A DNA stretch of 64,000 nucleotides from the NCBI RefSeq assembly GCF_900177295.1, contig NZ_FWZX01000019.1:62001-126000 (forward strand), read 5' to 3'. The position numbers and the translations under genes were made by a program. Below, piece after piece: positions 34,261-44,892 of this stretch. Numbering within the stretch: position 1 is the first letter of the stretch; every line of letters begins with the position of its first letter. Source of the DNA: Tistlia consotensis USBA 355. GTDB lineage: Bacteria > Pseudomonadota > Alphaproteobacteria > Kiloniellales > DSM-21159. The notes under the pieces were generated by a model. The model did not search any database and was not told the origin of the DNA. It saw only the letters and a list, made by a program, of their open reading frames with translations.

Positions 34261-34995
34261 AGTCTCGATGGTCGGCCGGTGTGCTACGGCGGCGGCTGCC
34301 TTTCCATCCCCCTCCCGCCGCTCCCGATCCACCCGCAGCGCCTGGGCCACGCCCCAGCAGGCCAGCGCCCAGGCGGCGCCGGCGGCCCAGCCGGCCAGCA
34401 CGTCGCTCGGCCAGTGGACGCCGAGGTAGACCCGGCTGACCCCGATGATCAGCGCCAGGAAGACGGCGAGGGCGAGGATGTAGAGCTTGAGGCGCCGGTC
34501 GCGGGCGAGGCGCGCGACCAGGGCGCCGAGGGTCAGGTAGACGACCGCCGAGAGCATGGCGTGGCCGCTCGGGAAGCTCGAGGTGTAGACGTACTGGCCG
34601 TGCGGCACCAGCTCGGGCCGCGGCCGGTCGAAGCCCCACTTGAGCAGGGTCGAGGCCAGCGTGCCGCCGCCGGTCGCGAGGAGGACGAAGAGGGCGGTGC
34701 GCGCCCGCCGCGCCAGCAGCAGGAAGCCGAGCGTCGCCAGGATCAGGATGGTCAGCACGCCGACGCTGCCGAGGCCGGTGACGTCGCGGGCGAACTCCTC
34801 GAGCCAGCGCGGGCCGAGCGGGTCGGCGGGGTCGGCCGGACTCCGGAAGGCCAGCAGGATCGCCCTGTCGAGGCCCTTGGTGTCGCCCTCGACGACCTCC
34901 TCGGCCAGCTCGACGAAAACCCAGAGCGCCGAGGTCGCGGCGACGATCGCCCCGAGGATGCGCGGCTCCAGCCAGTCGGTCAGGCGCGTCTTCAT
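34210..34995 (-). CDS. PAP2-family membrane phosphatase
   Basis: A 261-residue integral membrane phosphatase with about six hydrophobic segments. The three-part catalytic signature is KWGFDRPRPE, SFPSGHAM and SRVYLGVHWPSDV. Members dephosphorylate undecaprenyl pyrophosphate, phosphatidic acid or lipid A; the substrate is not known here. The last 15 or so residues (SPPRGGGEGRGEVGE) are encoded by the intergenic palindromic repeat, so the original stop was probably lost to the repeat. It follows the PQQ-linked ABC binding protein by 67 bp on the same strand. Confidence 0.87.
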   Translation of the reverse strand: MKTRLTDWLEPRILGAIVAATSALWVFVELAEEVVEGDTKGLDRAILLAFRSPADPADPLGPRWLEEFARDVTGLGSVGVLTILILATLGFLLLARRARTALFVLLATGGGTLASTLLKWGFDRPRPELVPHGQYVYTSSFPSGHAMLSAVVYLTLGALVARLARDRRLKLYILALAVFLALIIGVSRVYLGVHWPSDVLAGWAAGAAWALACWGVAQALRVDRERREGDGKAAAAVAHRPTIETPSPPRGGGEGRGEVGE

Positions 34996-35062
34996 CGCGG
35001 CTCCCTTCGCTCGGCGGCCCTCGCCGCAGGGCGCCGACCATAGGCCGCCGTCCGGCCGCGGC

Positions 35063-36259
35063 TCAATGCGCCGCCTTGCAGCGGGTCTCCGGACGGTCGG
35101 CGCCGAGCGTGTCGAGCGTGTTGGTCTGGTGCAGGAAGCCGTCGAGCGGCGCCCGGGCGATCACCGCGTCGTGGGTCGCCAGCAGGATCGGCTGGCGCAG
35201 CTGGCCGTCCCAGGGCCGGAACGAGCCGATCGCGCCCTTGTAGGTGTCGAGGTTGACGGCGTCGGAGGTGACGTAGGCGGCGAGGGTGCCGGGATCGGTC
35301 GAGCCGGTGCGCACCGCGGCCTCGATCAGCGCCTTGACCGCGACCCAGGCGGCATAGTCCTCGTCGGCCATGGCGCGGCCGGCGATCTTACGGAAGCGCT
35401 GGTTGAGCTGCGGCGCGCCGTAGCGCTCCCAGGTCCAGTGCCAGGCGTGGGCGACCAGCCCCTCGGAGCCGACCACCGGGCGCGGCAGGAAGGTGTCGTA
35501 GGGCACGTAGCGGCCGAACTCGCCGATGCTGTCGACCAGCCAGACCACGTCGTAGTCCTCGTCGGCGGTCATCAGCGCGACGTTGCGCTCGCTGCGCTGG
35601 CGCGGATCGTTGCCGAGCAGGAAGGGCCTGACCGCCGCCAGGGTCAGGCCGAACTTGGCGAGCGAGCCCTCGACCGCCCCGAGGACGCGCGCGTCCTCGG
35701 GCTGGTCGCCGGCCAGCACCAGGACCCGGCGCCAGCCCTTGCGCGCCAGCTGCTGGGCCAGCGCGTCGCTCAGCATCGCCTCGCTCGGGATGGCGTGCAG
35801 CAATCCGGGCAGGCAGGCGGAGCCGCGCAGGTCGTCGTCGCGCAGGCGCAGGTTGATCGGCAGGCCGCCCTCGGCGAGCATGGCCTGGGCGAGCGCCAGC
35901 AGTGGCGTGCGCGGCAGGTCCAGCAGGACGATCCCGGCGCCGGCGGCGGCGAGCTCGCGGGCCAGGGCGGCGGGGTCGCCCTGCGCGGGCAGCTGCCGCT
36001 CGACGAGACCGAACGTCAGGCCGGCGGCGCGGCCGATCACCCGGCTCTCGGCGAGCGCCGTCTTCGCGCCCTCGACCGCGGGCCTGTGCTCGCGCAGCTT
36101 GAGGCCGGTGTAGAGCCGCTGCTCGGCGAACCAGGGATCGCCGTCCCGGGTCACGTAGCCGAAGGTCAGGCTGCCGCCGGCCCGGGCAGGCTGGACGCCG
36201 AGCGGCAGCAGCCCGCAGAGCAGGGCGGCGAGCAGGACGGCGAGGATCCTAGCGGTCAT
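35063..36259 (-). CDS. ABC substrate-binding protein associated with PQQ alcohol dehydrogenase systems
   Basis: Exported 398-residue protein; signal peptide ends near GVQPARA (residue 27). The body is a periplasmic-binding-protein fold of the branched-chain amino-acid type: LTFGYVTRDGDPWFAEQR, DLPRTPLLALAQ, RVLVLAGDQPED, EDYDVVWLVDS, DTFLPRPVVGSEGL, then a C-terminal SFRPWDGQLRQPILLAT. It matches the group described as TIGR03863, found beside quinoprotein alcohol dehydrogenases. The ligand is unknown. Its start overlaps the end of the beta-propeller gene by 11 bp. The ATPase and permease that usually follow are not here. Confidence 0.8.
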   Translation of the reverse strand: MTARILAVLLAALLCGLLPLGVQPARAGGSLTFGYVTRDGDPWFAEQRLYTGLKLREHRPAVEGAKTALAESRVIGRAAGLTFGLVERQLPAQGDPAALARELAAAGAGIVLLDLPRTPLLALAQAMLAEGGLPINLRLRDDDLRGSACLPGLLHAIPSEAMLSDALAQQLARKGWRRVLVLAGDQPEDARVLGAVEGSLAKFGLTLAAVRPFLLGNDPRQRSERNVALMTADEDYDVVWLVDSIGEFGRYVPYDTFLPRPVVGSEGLVAHAWHWTWERYGAPQLNQRFRKIAGRAMADEDYAAWVAVKALIEAAVRTGSTDPGTLAAYVTSDAVNLDTYKGAIGSFRPWDGQLRQPILLATHDAVIARAPLDGFLHQTNTLDTLGADRPETRCKAAH

Positions 36260-37238
36260 CGATCAGGATGCCGTAGGGGGTGCGTCCGACCGGCACCGAG
36301 CGGCGGACCTTCAGGCTGTCGGTGTCGACGATCGAGAGGTCGTCGGACAGGCCGTTGGCGACGTAGAGCGTCTTCTCGTCGCCGCTGAGCGCGAGGCCCC
36401 AGGGCCGCGACCCGACCAGCACGTACTGCCGGACCTTGCGCGTCGCGACGTCGACCACGGCGACGTGGTTGGCCCGGCCGAGCGCGACGTAGGCGGTCGT
36501 GCCGTCGCGGGTGATCAGTAGGTCGACCGGCGTCACCTGGTCCTTGCGGAAGCCGGGCGGCAGGAAGGTGACGTCGCCGATCAGCTTCAGGGTCTCGACG
36601 TCGATGATGTCGGCGATGCCGGCCAGCTCGCAGGTCACCCAGAGCTGCCTGCCGTCGCGGCTGAGAGCGAAGCGGCGCGGGCGGGTGTCGACCAGCAGGT
36701 CGGCCTTCACCTTCTGGGCCGCGACGTCGATGACGTGGACCATGTTGGCGGCCTCTGAGGTCACGAAGACGTAGCGGCCGTCGGGGGTCGCCAGCACGCC
36801 CTCGGGCTCCTCGCCGGTCTCGAACTCGGCGACCAGCTCGCCGGTCTCGATGTCGTAGACCGAGGCGGCGGCATCCTCCTCGTTCGAGACGTAGAGGTGC
36901 CGGCCGTCGGGATGCAGCGCGAAGGTCTCGGGCTCCTCGACGCCGCGGATGCGCCGGACCAGCTTGCGCGTCGCGGTGTCGTAGATGCCGATCTGGTTGT
37001 CGTCGCCGCAGGCCACGAAGAACTGCGCGCGGTCGGCGCTGAAGCGGATGCCGCGCGGCCGCGCGCAGGTCGGGATCGACTCGACCTTCGTGCCGTCCGG
37101 CTGCAGCACGGTCAGGCTGTTGTCGCCCTCGTTGGTGACCAGGATCAGGCCGCTCGCAGCCGCCGCGCCGGCCAGCGGCGCCGCCGCCAGGACGGCGGCC
37201 AGGACGGCAGCGAGGACGCCCCCCCGCAGTTGGCGCAT
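36249..37238 (-). CDS. YVTN-type beta-propeller protein of PQQ-dependent systems
   Basis: Periplasmic 329-residue propeller. Signal peptide about residues 8-28 ([19 protein letters not shown]). Repeats such as [44 protein letters not shown] and [13 protein letters not shown] mark seven blades. It corresponds to the PQQ-dependent catabolism-associated propellers (TIGR03866). ATG 37238 was chosen over an upstream start since it opens the signal peptide directly. First gene of the minus-strand unit, divergent from the dehydrogenase. Confidence 0.83.
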   Translation of the reverse strand: MRQLRGGVLAAVLAAVLAAAPLAGAAAASGLILVTNEGDNSLTVLQPDGTKVESIPTCARPRGIRFSADRAQFFVACGDDNQIGIYDTATRKLVRRIRGVEEPETFALHPDGRHLYVSNEEDAAASVYDIETGELVAEFETGEEPEGVLATPDGRYVFVTSEAANMVHVIDVAAQKVKADLLVDTRPRRFALSRDGRQLWVTCELAGIADIIDVETLKLIGDVTFLPPGFRKDQVTPVDLLITRDGTTAYVALGRANHVAVVDVATRKVRQYVLVGSRPWGLALSGDEKTLYVANGLSDDLSIVDTDSLKVRRSVPVGRTPYGILIDDR

Positions 37239-37352
37239 CGTGCGCTCCTCCCCCTTCGGCCCCGTTGGTCGGGCCTGATGCATTCGACGGGCCGGCAGCG
37301 CCGCTGTCAACTTCGGGTGGGCCGCCGGCCGACCGCGAGGCCCTCGTGACAG

Positions 37353-37381
37353 TTGATCGCTTCCAGGTTGCGTTCTATCAT
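37353..37381 (+). promoter_or_regulatory. sigma-70-like promoter of the quinoprotein dehydrogenase
   Basis: TTGATC (37353-37358), 17-bp spacer, TATCAT (37376-37381): five of six matches at -10, four of six at -35. A dyad ACGAC-ACCT-GTCGT follows at 37406-37419, close to the expected start of transcription, and may be an operator. The leader to the ATG is about 80 nt. Confidence 0.55.
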
Positions 37382-37468
37382 ACGGATACTAGAGGCGTTT
37401 CGGCAACGACACCTGTCGTCATCATCAAGAACTCATCAGAGCGCCGACGCCCAAGGGGAGGGAAACCG

Positions 37469-39181
37469 ATGAAGAGATTGTGCTGGGCGACTTGCGTCGC
37501 CACGGCGGTAGCCGTGGCTGCAGTCTTCGCTTCGGGGCCGGGTGCGTCCGCCCAGGAGGTGCACAAGGGCACGCTCTACGGCGACATGCAGACGGTCACG
37601 CAGGACATGCTGAGCCGGGCGGCCGGCGACGGTAACAACTTCCTGCACACCAACGGGAACTATGCGCAGACGCGCTACTATCCGGCGCGCCAGATCAACA
37701 CCTCGAACGTCTCCAAGCTGCGGCCGGCCTGGGTCTTCCAGACCGAGGTCTCGGAGAGCATGGAGACCACGCCGATCGTCGTGAACGGCGTGATGTACGT
37801 GACCACGGCCTTCAACCACGTCTACGCGCTCAATGCGAAGACCGGCGAGGAGCTGTGGCACTTCAAGCACAACATGGGGCCGATCACGACCTACTGCTGC
37901 GGCCCGAACAACCGCGGCGTCGCGGTCTCGGGCAACAAGGTCTTCATGGGCACCCTGGACGCCAAGCTGGTCGCGCTCGACGCGGCGACCGGCAAGCAGC
38001 TCTGGGAGGCCGAGGTCGCCGATCCCGAGCAGGGCTATTCCGAGACGATGGCGCCGACCGTGGTCGACGGCAAGGTGCTGATCGGCACCAACGGCGGCGA
38101 GTACGGCATCCGCGGCTTCGTCAAGGCCTACGACGCCGAGACCGGCAAGCTGCTCTGGAGCTTCGACACGATCCCCGAGAACTCGGTCGGCGTCTGGGCG
38201 ACCCACGACGCGACCGGCCGCGACATGCACCGCGACATCGCGGCCGAGAAGGCGGCGCTGGCCAAGATGGGCGATCCCTACAAGACCCTCGGCGGCGGCG
38301 TCTGGCAGAACCCGGCGGTCGACCTCGAGTCCCGGCGCATCTACTTCGTCGTCGGCAACCCCTCGCCGGACCTCGACGGCTCGGTGCGGCCCGGCGACAA
38401 CCTCTACACCGACAGCCTGGTCTCGCTCGACCTCGACACCGGCAAGTACGTCTGCCACTTCCAGTACATCGCCCACGACGTCTGGGACCTGGACGCGGTC
38501 AGCCCGCCGATCCTGACCATGGTCAAGGACAAGGACGGCAAGATGGTCAAGGGCGTGCTGCACGGCGGCAAGACCGGCCACGTCTACGTCCACAAGGCCG
38601 ACGACTGCAGCCTGATCCGCTTCTCCGAGGCCATGGTGCCGCAGGAGAACATGTGGGCGCTGCCGACCAAGGAAGGCACGCGCATGCTGCCGGGCGCGAA
38701 CGGCGGCGTCGAGTGGTCGCCGATGGCGGTGAACCCGGACCTCGAGCTGGTCTACGCCATCAACCTGCACCAGCCGATGAACTACTTCGTCGAGGGCACG
38801 CCCTATCCCGAGGGCAAGCTCTGGCTCGGCGGCGCCTTCAAGGTCATCCCGACCGAGGAGCAGTGGGGCAACGTCACGGCGGTCGACTACGACAGCGGCA
38901 AGATCCGCTGGAAGGTCAAGACCGCGCAGCCGATGATCGGCGGCATCCTGGCGACCGCCGGCGGCCTGGTCTTCACCGGCGAGGGCAACGGCCAGTTCAA
39001 GGCCTACGACGCCGAGACCGGCAGCCAGCTCTGGGCCTTCCAGGCCGGTGCCGGCGTCAACGCGCCGCCGGCCTCCTATACCGTCGACGGCAAGCAGTAC
39101 GTCGTCGTCGCGGCGGGCGGCAACGCGCAGCTCAACTACAAGCGCGGCAACAACATCATCGCCTTCACGCTGGCCGATTGA
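37469..39181 (+). CDS. PQQ-dependent alcohol dehydrogenase (methanol/ethanol family), lanthanide-type signature
   Basis: Periplasmic quinoprotein of 570 residues; signal peptide ends near GASA (residue 28). An eight-bladed propeller with tryptophan-docking repeats (for example [31 protein letters not shown]). The vicinal Cys pair is Cys143-Cys144 in YCCGPNNRG. The catalytic Asp340 is in HDVWDLDAV and the residue two further on, Asp342, is the extra acid that marks lanthanide-dependent enzymes such as XoxF and PedH; calcium enzymes have Ala or Ser there. No fused cytochrome domain. Alcohol substrate unknown. The diheme cytochrome downstream is the likely electron acceptor. Strong ribosome site AGGGGAGGG. 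Confidence 0.9.
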   Translation: MKRLCWATCVATAVAVAAVFASGPGASAQEVHKGTLYGDMQTVTQDMLSRAAGDGNNFLHTNGNYAQTRYYPARQINTSNVSKLRPAWVFQTEVSESMETTPIVVNGVMYVTTAFNHVYALNAKTGEELWHFKHNMGPITTYCCGPNNRGVAVSGNKVFMGTLDAKLVALDAATGKQLWEAEVADPEQGYSETMAPTVVDGKVLIGTNGGEYGIRGFVKAYDAETGKLLWSFDTIPENSVGVWATHDATGRDMHRDIAAEKAALAKMGDPYKTLGGGVWQNPAVDLESRRIYFVVGNPSPDLDGSVRPGDNLYTDSLVSLDLDTGKYVCHFQYIAHDVWDLDAVSPPILTMVKDKDGKMVKGVLHGGKTGHVYVHKADDCSLIRFSEAMVPQENMWALPTKEGTRMLPGANGGVEWSPMAVNPDLELVYAINLHQPMNYFVEGTPYPEGKLWLGGAFKVIPTEEQWGNVTAVDYDSGKIRWKVKTAQPMIGGILATAGGLVFTGEGNGQFKAYDAETGSQLWAFQAGAGVNAPPASYTVDGKQYVVVAAGGNAQLNYKRGNNIIAFTLAD

Positions 39182-39203
39182 GCCTGCGTCGGGTCATCCT
39201 GGG

Positions 39204-39230
39204 CGGGGCCGTCCCTGGTGGGCGGCCCCG
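39204..39230 (+). terminator. hairpin between dehydrogenase and cytochrome c genes
   Basis: Perfect 8-bp stem CGGGGCCG / CGGCCCCG with an 11-nt loop, 22 nt after the stop, followed by TTCCCTT. Probably a partial terminator, giving more dehydrogenase than cytochrome. Confidence 0.5.
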
Positions 39231-39293
39231 TTCCCTTGCCGGCCCCCGGCCGGCCGTGACCTGCCTTCCGAGCCGCATTCCATGAGGAAGCCC

Positions 39294-39872
39294 ATGCGTC
39301 CAGCCTTTCGCCTCTTCGGCTGCCTGTGCCTCTGCCTCGCCGTCCTCTCGGGGCCGCCCGCGGCGGCCCAGGAGGCCCCCGCGAAAGCCGCCGTCTGCGC
39401 CGGCTGCCACGGCGAGAACGGCGTGCCGACCGGTCCGCTGGTGCCGGTGATCTGGGGCCAGGAGTTCTATTATCTCTACGTCCAGCTGCGCGACTTCGCG
39501 GCCGGCCGGCGCAAGAGCGAGGTCATGACGCCGATCGCCGAGGAGCTGTCCAAGGACGACATGAAGGCGCTCGCCGGCTGGTTCTCGAAGCAGACCTGGC
39601 CGACCATCCGCCACGAGGTGCCGAGCGACGCCCAGACCGCCGAGGCGCTGAAGTTCGATACCGCCGGACAGTGCTCGGCCTGCCACCTCGGCGGCTTCAA
39701 CGGCAACAGCCGGGTGCCGCGCCTGGCCGGCCAGACGGCGAGCTACCTGCTCCAAACGATGACCGCCTTCCGCGACAAGACGCGGCTCAACGCCCCGGAC
39801 ATGAACAACATCATGGCCGGCAGCTCCGACGAGACCCTGGCGGCGACCGCGGCCTACATCTCGGCGCGGTAG
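39294..39872 (+). CDS. diheme cytochrome c (c4-like)
   Basis: Periplasmic electron carrier of 192 residues. Signal peptide ends at AAAQ (about residue 25). Two haem sites, CAGCH and CSACH, about 85 residues apart, with Met candidates in SEVMTPIA and NNIMAGSS as sixth ligands. This matches class I c4-type diheme proteins. It likely takes electrons from the quinoprotein dehydrogenase upstream. I prefer ATG 39294 because AGGAAG lies just before it; ATG 39282 in the same frame would add four residues. Confidence 0.83.
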   Translation: MRPAFRLFGCLCLCLAVLSGPPAAAQEAPAKAAVCAGCHGENGVPTGPLVPVIWGQEFYYLYVQLRDFAAGRRKSEVMTPIAEELSKDDMKALAGWFSKQTWPTIRHEVPSDAQTAEALKFDTAGQCSACHLGGFNGNSRVPRLAGQTASYLLQTMTAFRDKTRLNAPDMNNIMAGSSDETLAATAAYISAR

Positions 39873-39883
39873 GCCGGACGATC

Positions 39884-40867
39884 CTATCGCGCGAGGGCCT
39901 GCCGGACCGCGTCGTCGGCGGCGAGGTCGAGGGCGGTCTTGCCCTGGCCGTCGCGGATCGCGGGGTCGGCACCGGCCTCGAGCAGGGCCTTGACCGCCAG
40001 CGAATGGCCGCGCTCGGCGGCGATCATCAGGGCGTTGCGGCCGCGGTTGTCGAGCGGCCCGACCTTGGCGCCGCGCGCCAGCAGCAGCTCGACGGTCGCC
40101 AGCCCCTCGGCCTCGGGCGCGTCGTTGGCGTGGCCGGCCGCCCACATCAGCGCGGTCAGGTCGTTGCCGTAGCGCCGGTTCGGATCGACCCCGGCGTCGA
40201 GCAGGATCTTGACGACCTGGGTGAAGCCGCGCCCGGCGGCGTAGACGATCGGCGCCTTGCCGCTGCGGTCCTCCGCCTGGGGATCGGCGCCGGCGGCCAG
40301 CAGGATCTTCACCAGGCGGGCTTCGCCCGAGAAGGTCGCGGCGTCCAGCGGCGTCACCCCCTGCTTGTTCGCGAGGTTCGGGTCGGCGCCGGCCGAGAGC
40401 AGCAGCTCGACGACCTTGCGGCGCCCGGCCAGCACGGCGCGCAGCAGGGCGCTGCTGCCGGCGAGGTTGGTCTGCCCGACGGCGGCGTGCTGGCCGAGCA
40501 GGTAGGCGACGAGGTCCTCGTGGCCCATGCGCGCGGCGATCAGCAGCGGCGTGTTGCCGAAGCGGTCGCGCGCCTCGATCGCGGCACCCGCCTCGACCAG
40601 CGTCTCGGCCTCGGCCAGGCAGCCGCGGCCGGCGGCGTCGAACAGCAGGAAGTCGAGCTCGCGCCGCTCGCCGTCGGCCTTCTTGCGGTCGATGTCCTGG
40701 GCGATCTCGTTGCAGGCGATGCCGGCGCCCTTGCTGGAATAGACCGCCGGTGCGTCGTCCGGCGAGCCGGTCTGCGCGAGCGCGCCGCCGGCCCCGAGCA
40801 GCAGCGCGACGACGCAGGCGGAAGCGGCGAGCCCCGCCGCCTTCCGTGACGAGCCGGCCCCAGCCAT
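39884..40867 (-). CDS. exported ankyrin-repeat protein
   Basis: A 327-residue protein with a signal peptide (VVALLLGAGGALAQ) and about seven ankyrin repeats from residue 70 on (for example GNTPLLIAARMGHEDLVAYLLGQ, GVTPLDAATFSGEARLVKILLAAGADP). A short Cys-containing region ACNEIAQDIDRKKADG separates signal and repeats. Bacterial ankyrin proteins bind partner proteins; the periplasmic place and convergent position to the cytochrome suggest, without proof, a role with the quinoprotein system. ATG 40867 chosen because GGAGG lies at ideal distance. Confidence 0.82.
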   Translation of the reverse strand: MAGAGSSRKAAGLAASACVVALLLGAGGALAQTGSPDDAPAVYSSKGAGIACNEIAQDIDRKKADGERRELDFLLFDAAGRGCLAEAETLVEAGAAIEARDRFGNTPLLIAARMGHEDLVAYLLGQHAAVGQTNLAGSSALLRAVLAGRRKVVELLLSAGADPNLANKQGVTPLDAATFSGEARLVKILLAAGADPQAEDRSGKAPIVYAAGRGFTQVVKILLDAGVDPNRRYGNDLTALMWAAGHANDAPEAEGLATVELLLARGAKVGPLDNRGRNALMIAAERGHSLAVKALLEAGADPAIRDGQGKTALDLAADDAVRQALAR

Positions 40868-40966
40868 CACCGTCCTCCCTGTCAGCTTCTTGGTGTTTCC
40901 CGTGACTCTAGAGACCGCGAGGCACCTCTGTCACCCGAAACGCAAGGGGTCGCACGGCGACGGGCT

Positions 40967-40995
40967 TTGATCTCGAGGCGGCCTTGCCCTAACCT
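40967..40995 (+). promoter_or_regulatory. candidate promoter of the aioX operon
   Basis: TTGATC (40967-40972), 17-bp spacer, TAACCT (40990-40995), 40 bp before the aioX start. Modest match; no sigma-54 element seen here, consistent with constitutive sensing genes. Confidence 0.35.
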
Positions 40996-41035
40996 TTCGG
41001 CTCACCCGCCGGTCTGAAGCGGGACGGGAGGAACG

Positions 41036-41938
41036 GTGGTGGGGACCTGGCGCGGAGTCGGCTCGGCGTCGGCCGGCGGCTTCCATCGAATGACGCGGCG
41101 GCGCCTGCTGGCCGGGGCGGCGGTGGCTGTTGCCCTGCCGTCGGTCGCCCTGGCCGGGGCGGGGCCGTTGCGCTTCGGCCTGACGCCGGTCTTCCTGACC
41201 AACGACCTCGACCTGCTGTCGCGGCTGAAGGCCTACCTGAGCCGCTCGACCGGGCGGCCGGTCGAGCTGGTGCTGCGGCGGACCTATCAGGAGATCACCG
41301 CGCTGCTGGTGTCGGACCAGCTCGATGCCGCCTGGATCTGCGGCTATCCCTATGTCGAGTACCGGCAGCAGCTGGCGCTGCTCGCCATCCCGATCTGGCA
41401 GGGGCGGCCCTTCTACCAGTCCTACCTGATCACCGGCGCCGGCCGGCAGGCCGAGGGCCTCGCGGATCTCGCCGGCGACATCCACGCCTTCTCCGATCCC
41501 AACTCGAACTCGGGCTACTTGGTGACGCGCGCATTGCTCGCCGAGCGCGGCGAGCGGCCCGAGACCTTCTTCCGTCAGAGCTTCTTCACCTACGGCCACC
41601 GCAACGTCGTGCGCGCGGTCGCTTCCGGCCTGGCCGACAGCGGCAGCGTCGACGGCTACGTCTGGGAGGTCATGACCGGCACCGAGCCGGCCCTGACCGG
41701 CCGGACGCGGGTGGCCCGGCGCTCGGAATGGCTCGGCTTCCCGCCGGTGGCGGCGCCGCGCTCCGCCCTGGGCGGCGACGCCTTCGAGGCGCTGCAGCGG
41801 GCCATGCTGTCGATGGAGCGCGACGACGACGGCCGCGCCATCCTGGCCATGCTGCGGCTCGACCGCTTCGGCCCGCCCGAGGTCGGCGACTACCGGGCGA
41901 TCGCCGCCAAGGCCGAGCTGGTGCGGACCCTCGGATGA
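41036..41938 (+). CDS. aioX: arsenite-binding periplasmic sensor protein AioX
   Basis: PhnD-like periplasmic binding protein, 300 residues, that presents arsenite to the AioS kinase. The signal region begins with an Arg triplet (MTRRRLLAGAAVAVALPS, residues 19-36). The body is RFGLTPVFLTNDLDLLSRLKAYL, then AAWICGYPYVEYRQQ, with Cys102 the only Cys in the protein; the AioX of Agrobacterium uses one conserved Cys at the equivalent place. GTG 41036 is preferred since GGGAGGAAC precedes it; ATG 41090 lacks a ribosome site. The stop overlaps the aioS ATG. Phosphate or phosphonate binding would be the guess from fold alone, but the order X-S-R-B-A decides it. Confidence 0.88.
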   Translation: MVGTWRGVGSASAGGFHRMTRRRLLAGAAVAVALPSVALAGAGPLRFGLTPVFLTNDLDLLSRLKAYLSRSTGRPVELVLRRTYQEITALLVSDQLDAAWICGYPYVEYRQQLALLAIPIWQGRPFYQSYLITGAGRQAEGLADLAGDIHAFSDPNSNSGYLVTRALLAERGERPETFFRQSFFTYGHRNVVRAVASGLADSGSVDGYVWEVMTGTEPALTGRTRVARRSEWLGFPPVAAPRSALGGDAFEALQRAMLSMERDDDGRAILAMLRLDRFGPPEVGDYRAIAAKAELVRTLG

Positions 41939-43390
41939 CCGGCCGGCTGCCGCATCCGCGCAACTGGCCGGTGACCGTGAAGGTGCCGGTCCTGGTCGCC
42001 GGCCTGATGGTCATCGTGTCGCTGCTGGTGACCGACCGCGTGCTGGAGCGCCTCGTCGAGACCCAGGAGCGGCATCTGGACGCCCTGGCGGGGACCTACC
42101 TCGACGGCCTGTCCTCCGCGGTCCTGCCCGACGTGCTGCGCGCCGACGTCTGGGAGGTGTTCGACGCCCTCGACCGCGCCCGCCTGCTCTACCAGGACCT
42201 CAACGCGGTCGAGACCATCGTGACCGATACCGACGGCGGGGTCATCGCCGCCAGCGACCCGCGCCGGCACCCGAGCCGCTCGCGGATCGCCGACGAGCGC
42301 TACGAGGCCCTGCCGCCCGGCCACGTGCTGATCGACGAGCGGCGGGGCGAGGCCCGGGTCAGGCGGATCCTGACCTACCAGGCGCGGCCGGTCGGCGCGA
42401 TCGACGCGCGGCTCGACGTCTCGGGCCTGCTGGCCGAGCGCCGCGAGGTCCTGACCACGCTGCTGCTCACCAATCTGGCCCTGACGCTGCTGATGGCGGC
42501 GGTCGGCTATCTCGCGGTCCGGCGGATGATGCGTCCGGTGCAGGTGCTGTCCGACCACCTGAGCCAGGGGCAGCAGGGGCGCATGGTGCTGATCCCGGAC
42601 CGCGAGCTGGCGGCGCCGGGGACCGAGTTCGGCCAGCTGTTCCGCCGCTACAACGCCATGGCCTCCGCGGTCAACGAGCGGGAGATGCTGTCCGAGCAGC
42701 TGGCCCGCGAGGAGACGCTGGCCAGCCTCGGTCGGCTCGCCTCGGGGATGGCCCACGAGATCAACAACCCGCTCGGCGGGCTGTTCAACACGATCGACAC
42801 CCTGCGCCGCCACGGCGAGAAGCAGGAGGTCCGCGAGCGCTCGATCGAGCTGCTGGGCCGGGGGCTCGCCGGCATCCGCGACGTGGTCCGGGCCTCGCTG
42901 GTCGCCTATCGCAGCGATCGCGCCGCCGCCGCGCTGACCCGCGAGGACCTGGAGGACCTGCGCGTCCTGGTGGAGCCGGAGCTGCGCCGCAAGCGCCTGC
43001 GGATCGACTGGGACAACCGCGTCGAGGGCCCGCTCGCGCTGCCGGGCGGCGCGGTCCGCGACGTCCTGCTCAACCTGCTGCTCAACGCCTGTGCGGCGAC
43101 CCCCGAAGGCGGGCGGATCGGCTTCGAGGCGACGACCGGCCATCGGGTCCTGCGGCTGGTCGTGGAGGACGAGGGGCCGGGGCTGCCGGACAAGGCCCTC
43201 GCTTATCTGAGCAACCCGCAGGCCAGCCGGGCGCCGGTCGAGGACCGCTCCGGACTGGGACTCTGGATGGTGCGCCGCCTCGTCGACGAACGAGGCGGCA
43301 GCCTGGAGGCCCGGAACAAGGAAGCCGGGGGCGCCTGGGTCGGGCTGACCCTGCCGGAGCGCGCGCCCGAGAAGGCGGAGGAGCTGCGCC

Positions 43391-43401
<11 letters not shown>
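41935..43401 (+). CDS. aioS: arsenite-responsive sensor histidine kinase AioS
   Basis: Inner-membrane kinase of 488 residues. Two membrane segments (about 18-34 and 180-200) flank a periplasmic domain of some 145 residues that should contact AioX. Next come a HAMP-like linker, the HisKA box LASGMAHEINNPLGG with phospho-accepting His274, and an ATPase domain with NLLLNACAATPEGG (N box), EDEGPGLPD (G1) and SGLGLWMV (G2). It overlaps aioX by 4 bp and aioR by 11 bp, so all three are translated together. Confidence 0.88.
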
Positions 43402-44716
<1,315 letters not shown>

Positions 44717-44753
44717 CCGGTGCCGCGTCCGGATTCCCGAACGTCGCGCGGGC

Positions 44754-44775
44754 GGCGTCCGGATCGGCGGACGCC
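44754..44775 (+). promoter_or_regulatory. candidate AioR upstream activating site
   Basis: Perfect 8-bp inverted repeat GGCGTCCG-N6-CGGACGCC, 64 bp upstream of the sigma-54 promoter. The half GCGTCCGGAT occurs again 30 bp further up (44725-44734), about three helical turns away, as enhancer sites often do. It could also serve as a weak terminator of aioR, but no T-run follows. Confidence 0.5.
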
Positions 44776-44837
44776 CGGAGGCGTCGGGACCGCGCCAGTT
44801 CCCAGGATTTCTGCGGATTCCGACGGCCGGCGGCGGC

Positions 44838-44853
44838 CGGCACGGCCCTTGCT
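44838..44853 (+). promoter_or_regulatory. sigma-54 promoter of aioBA
   Basis: CGGCACGGCCCTTGCT matches the -24/-12 consensus TGGCACG-N4-TTGCW at all but the first base, with GG and GC exactly 10 bp apart. The start of transcription should be near 44863, about 30 nt before aioB. Confidence 0.85.
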
Positions 44854-44892
44854 CCCTGCTCCGGCAACAACCAAGCGAGAGGGAGGGAGCCC

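Noticed and set aside
41036-41938. Phosphonate-binding protein PhnD
   Set aside because: The fold is the same, but there are no phn genes and it overlaps a kinase and sigma-54 regulator directly before aioBA, the AioX arrangement.
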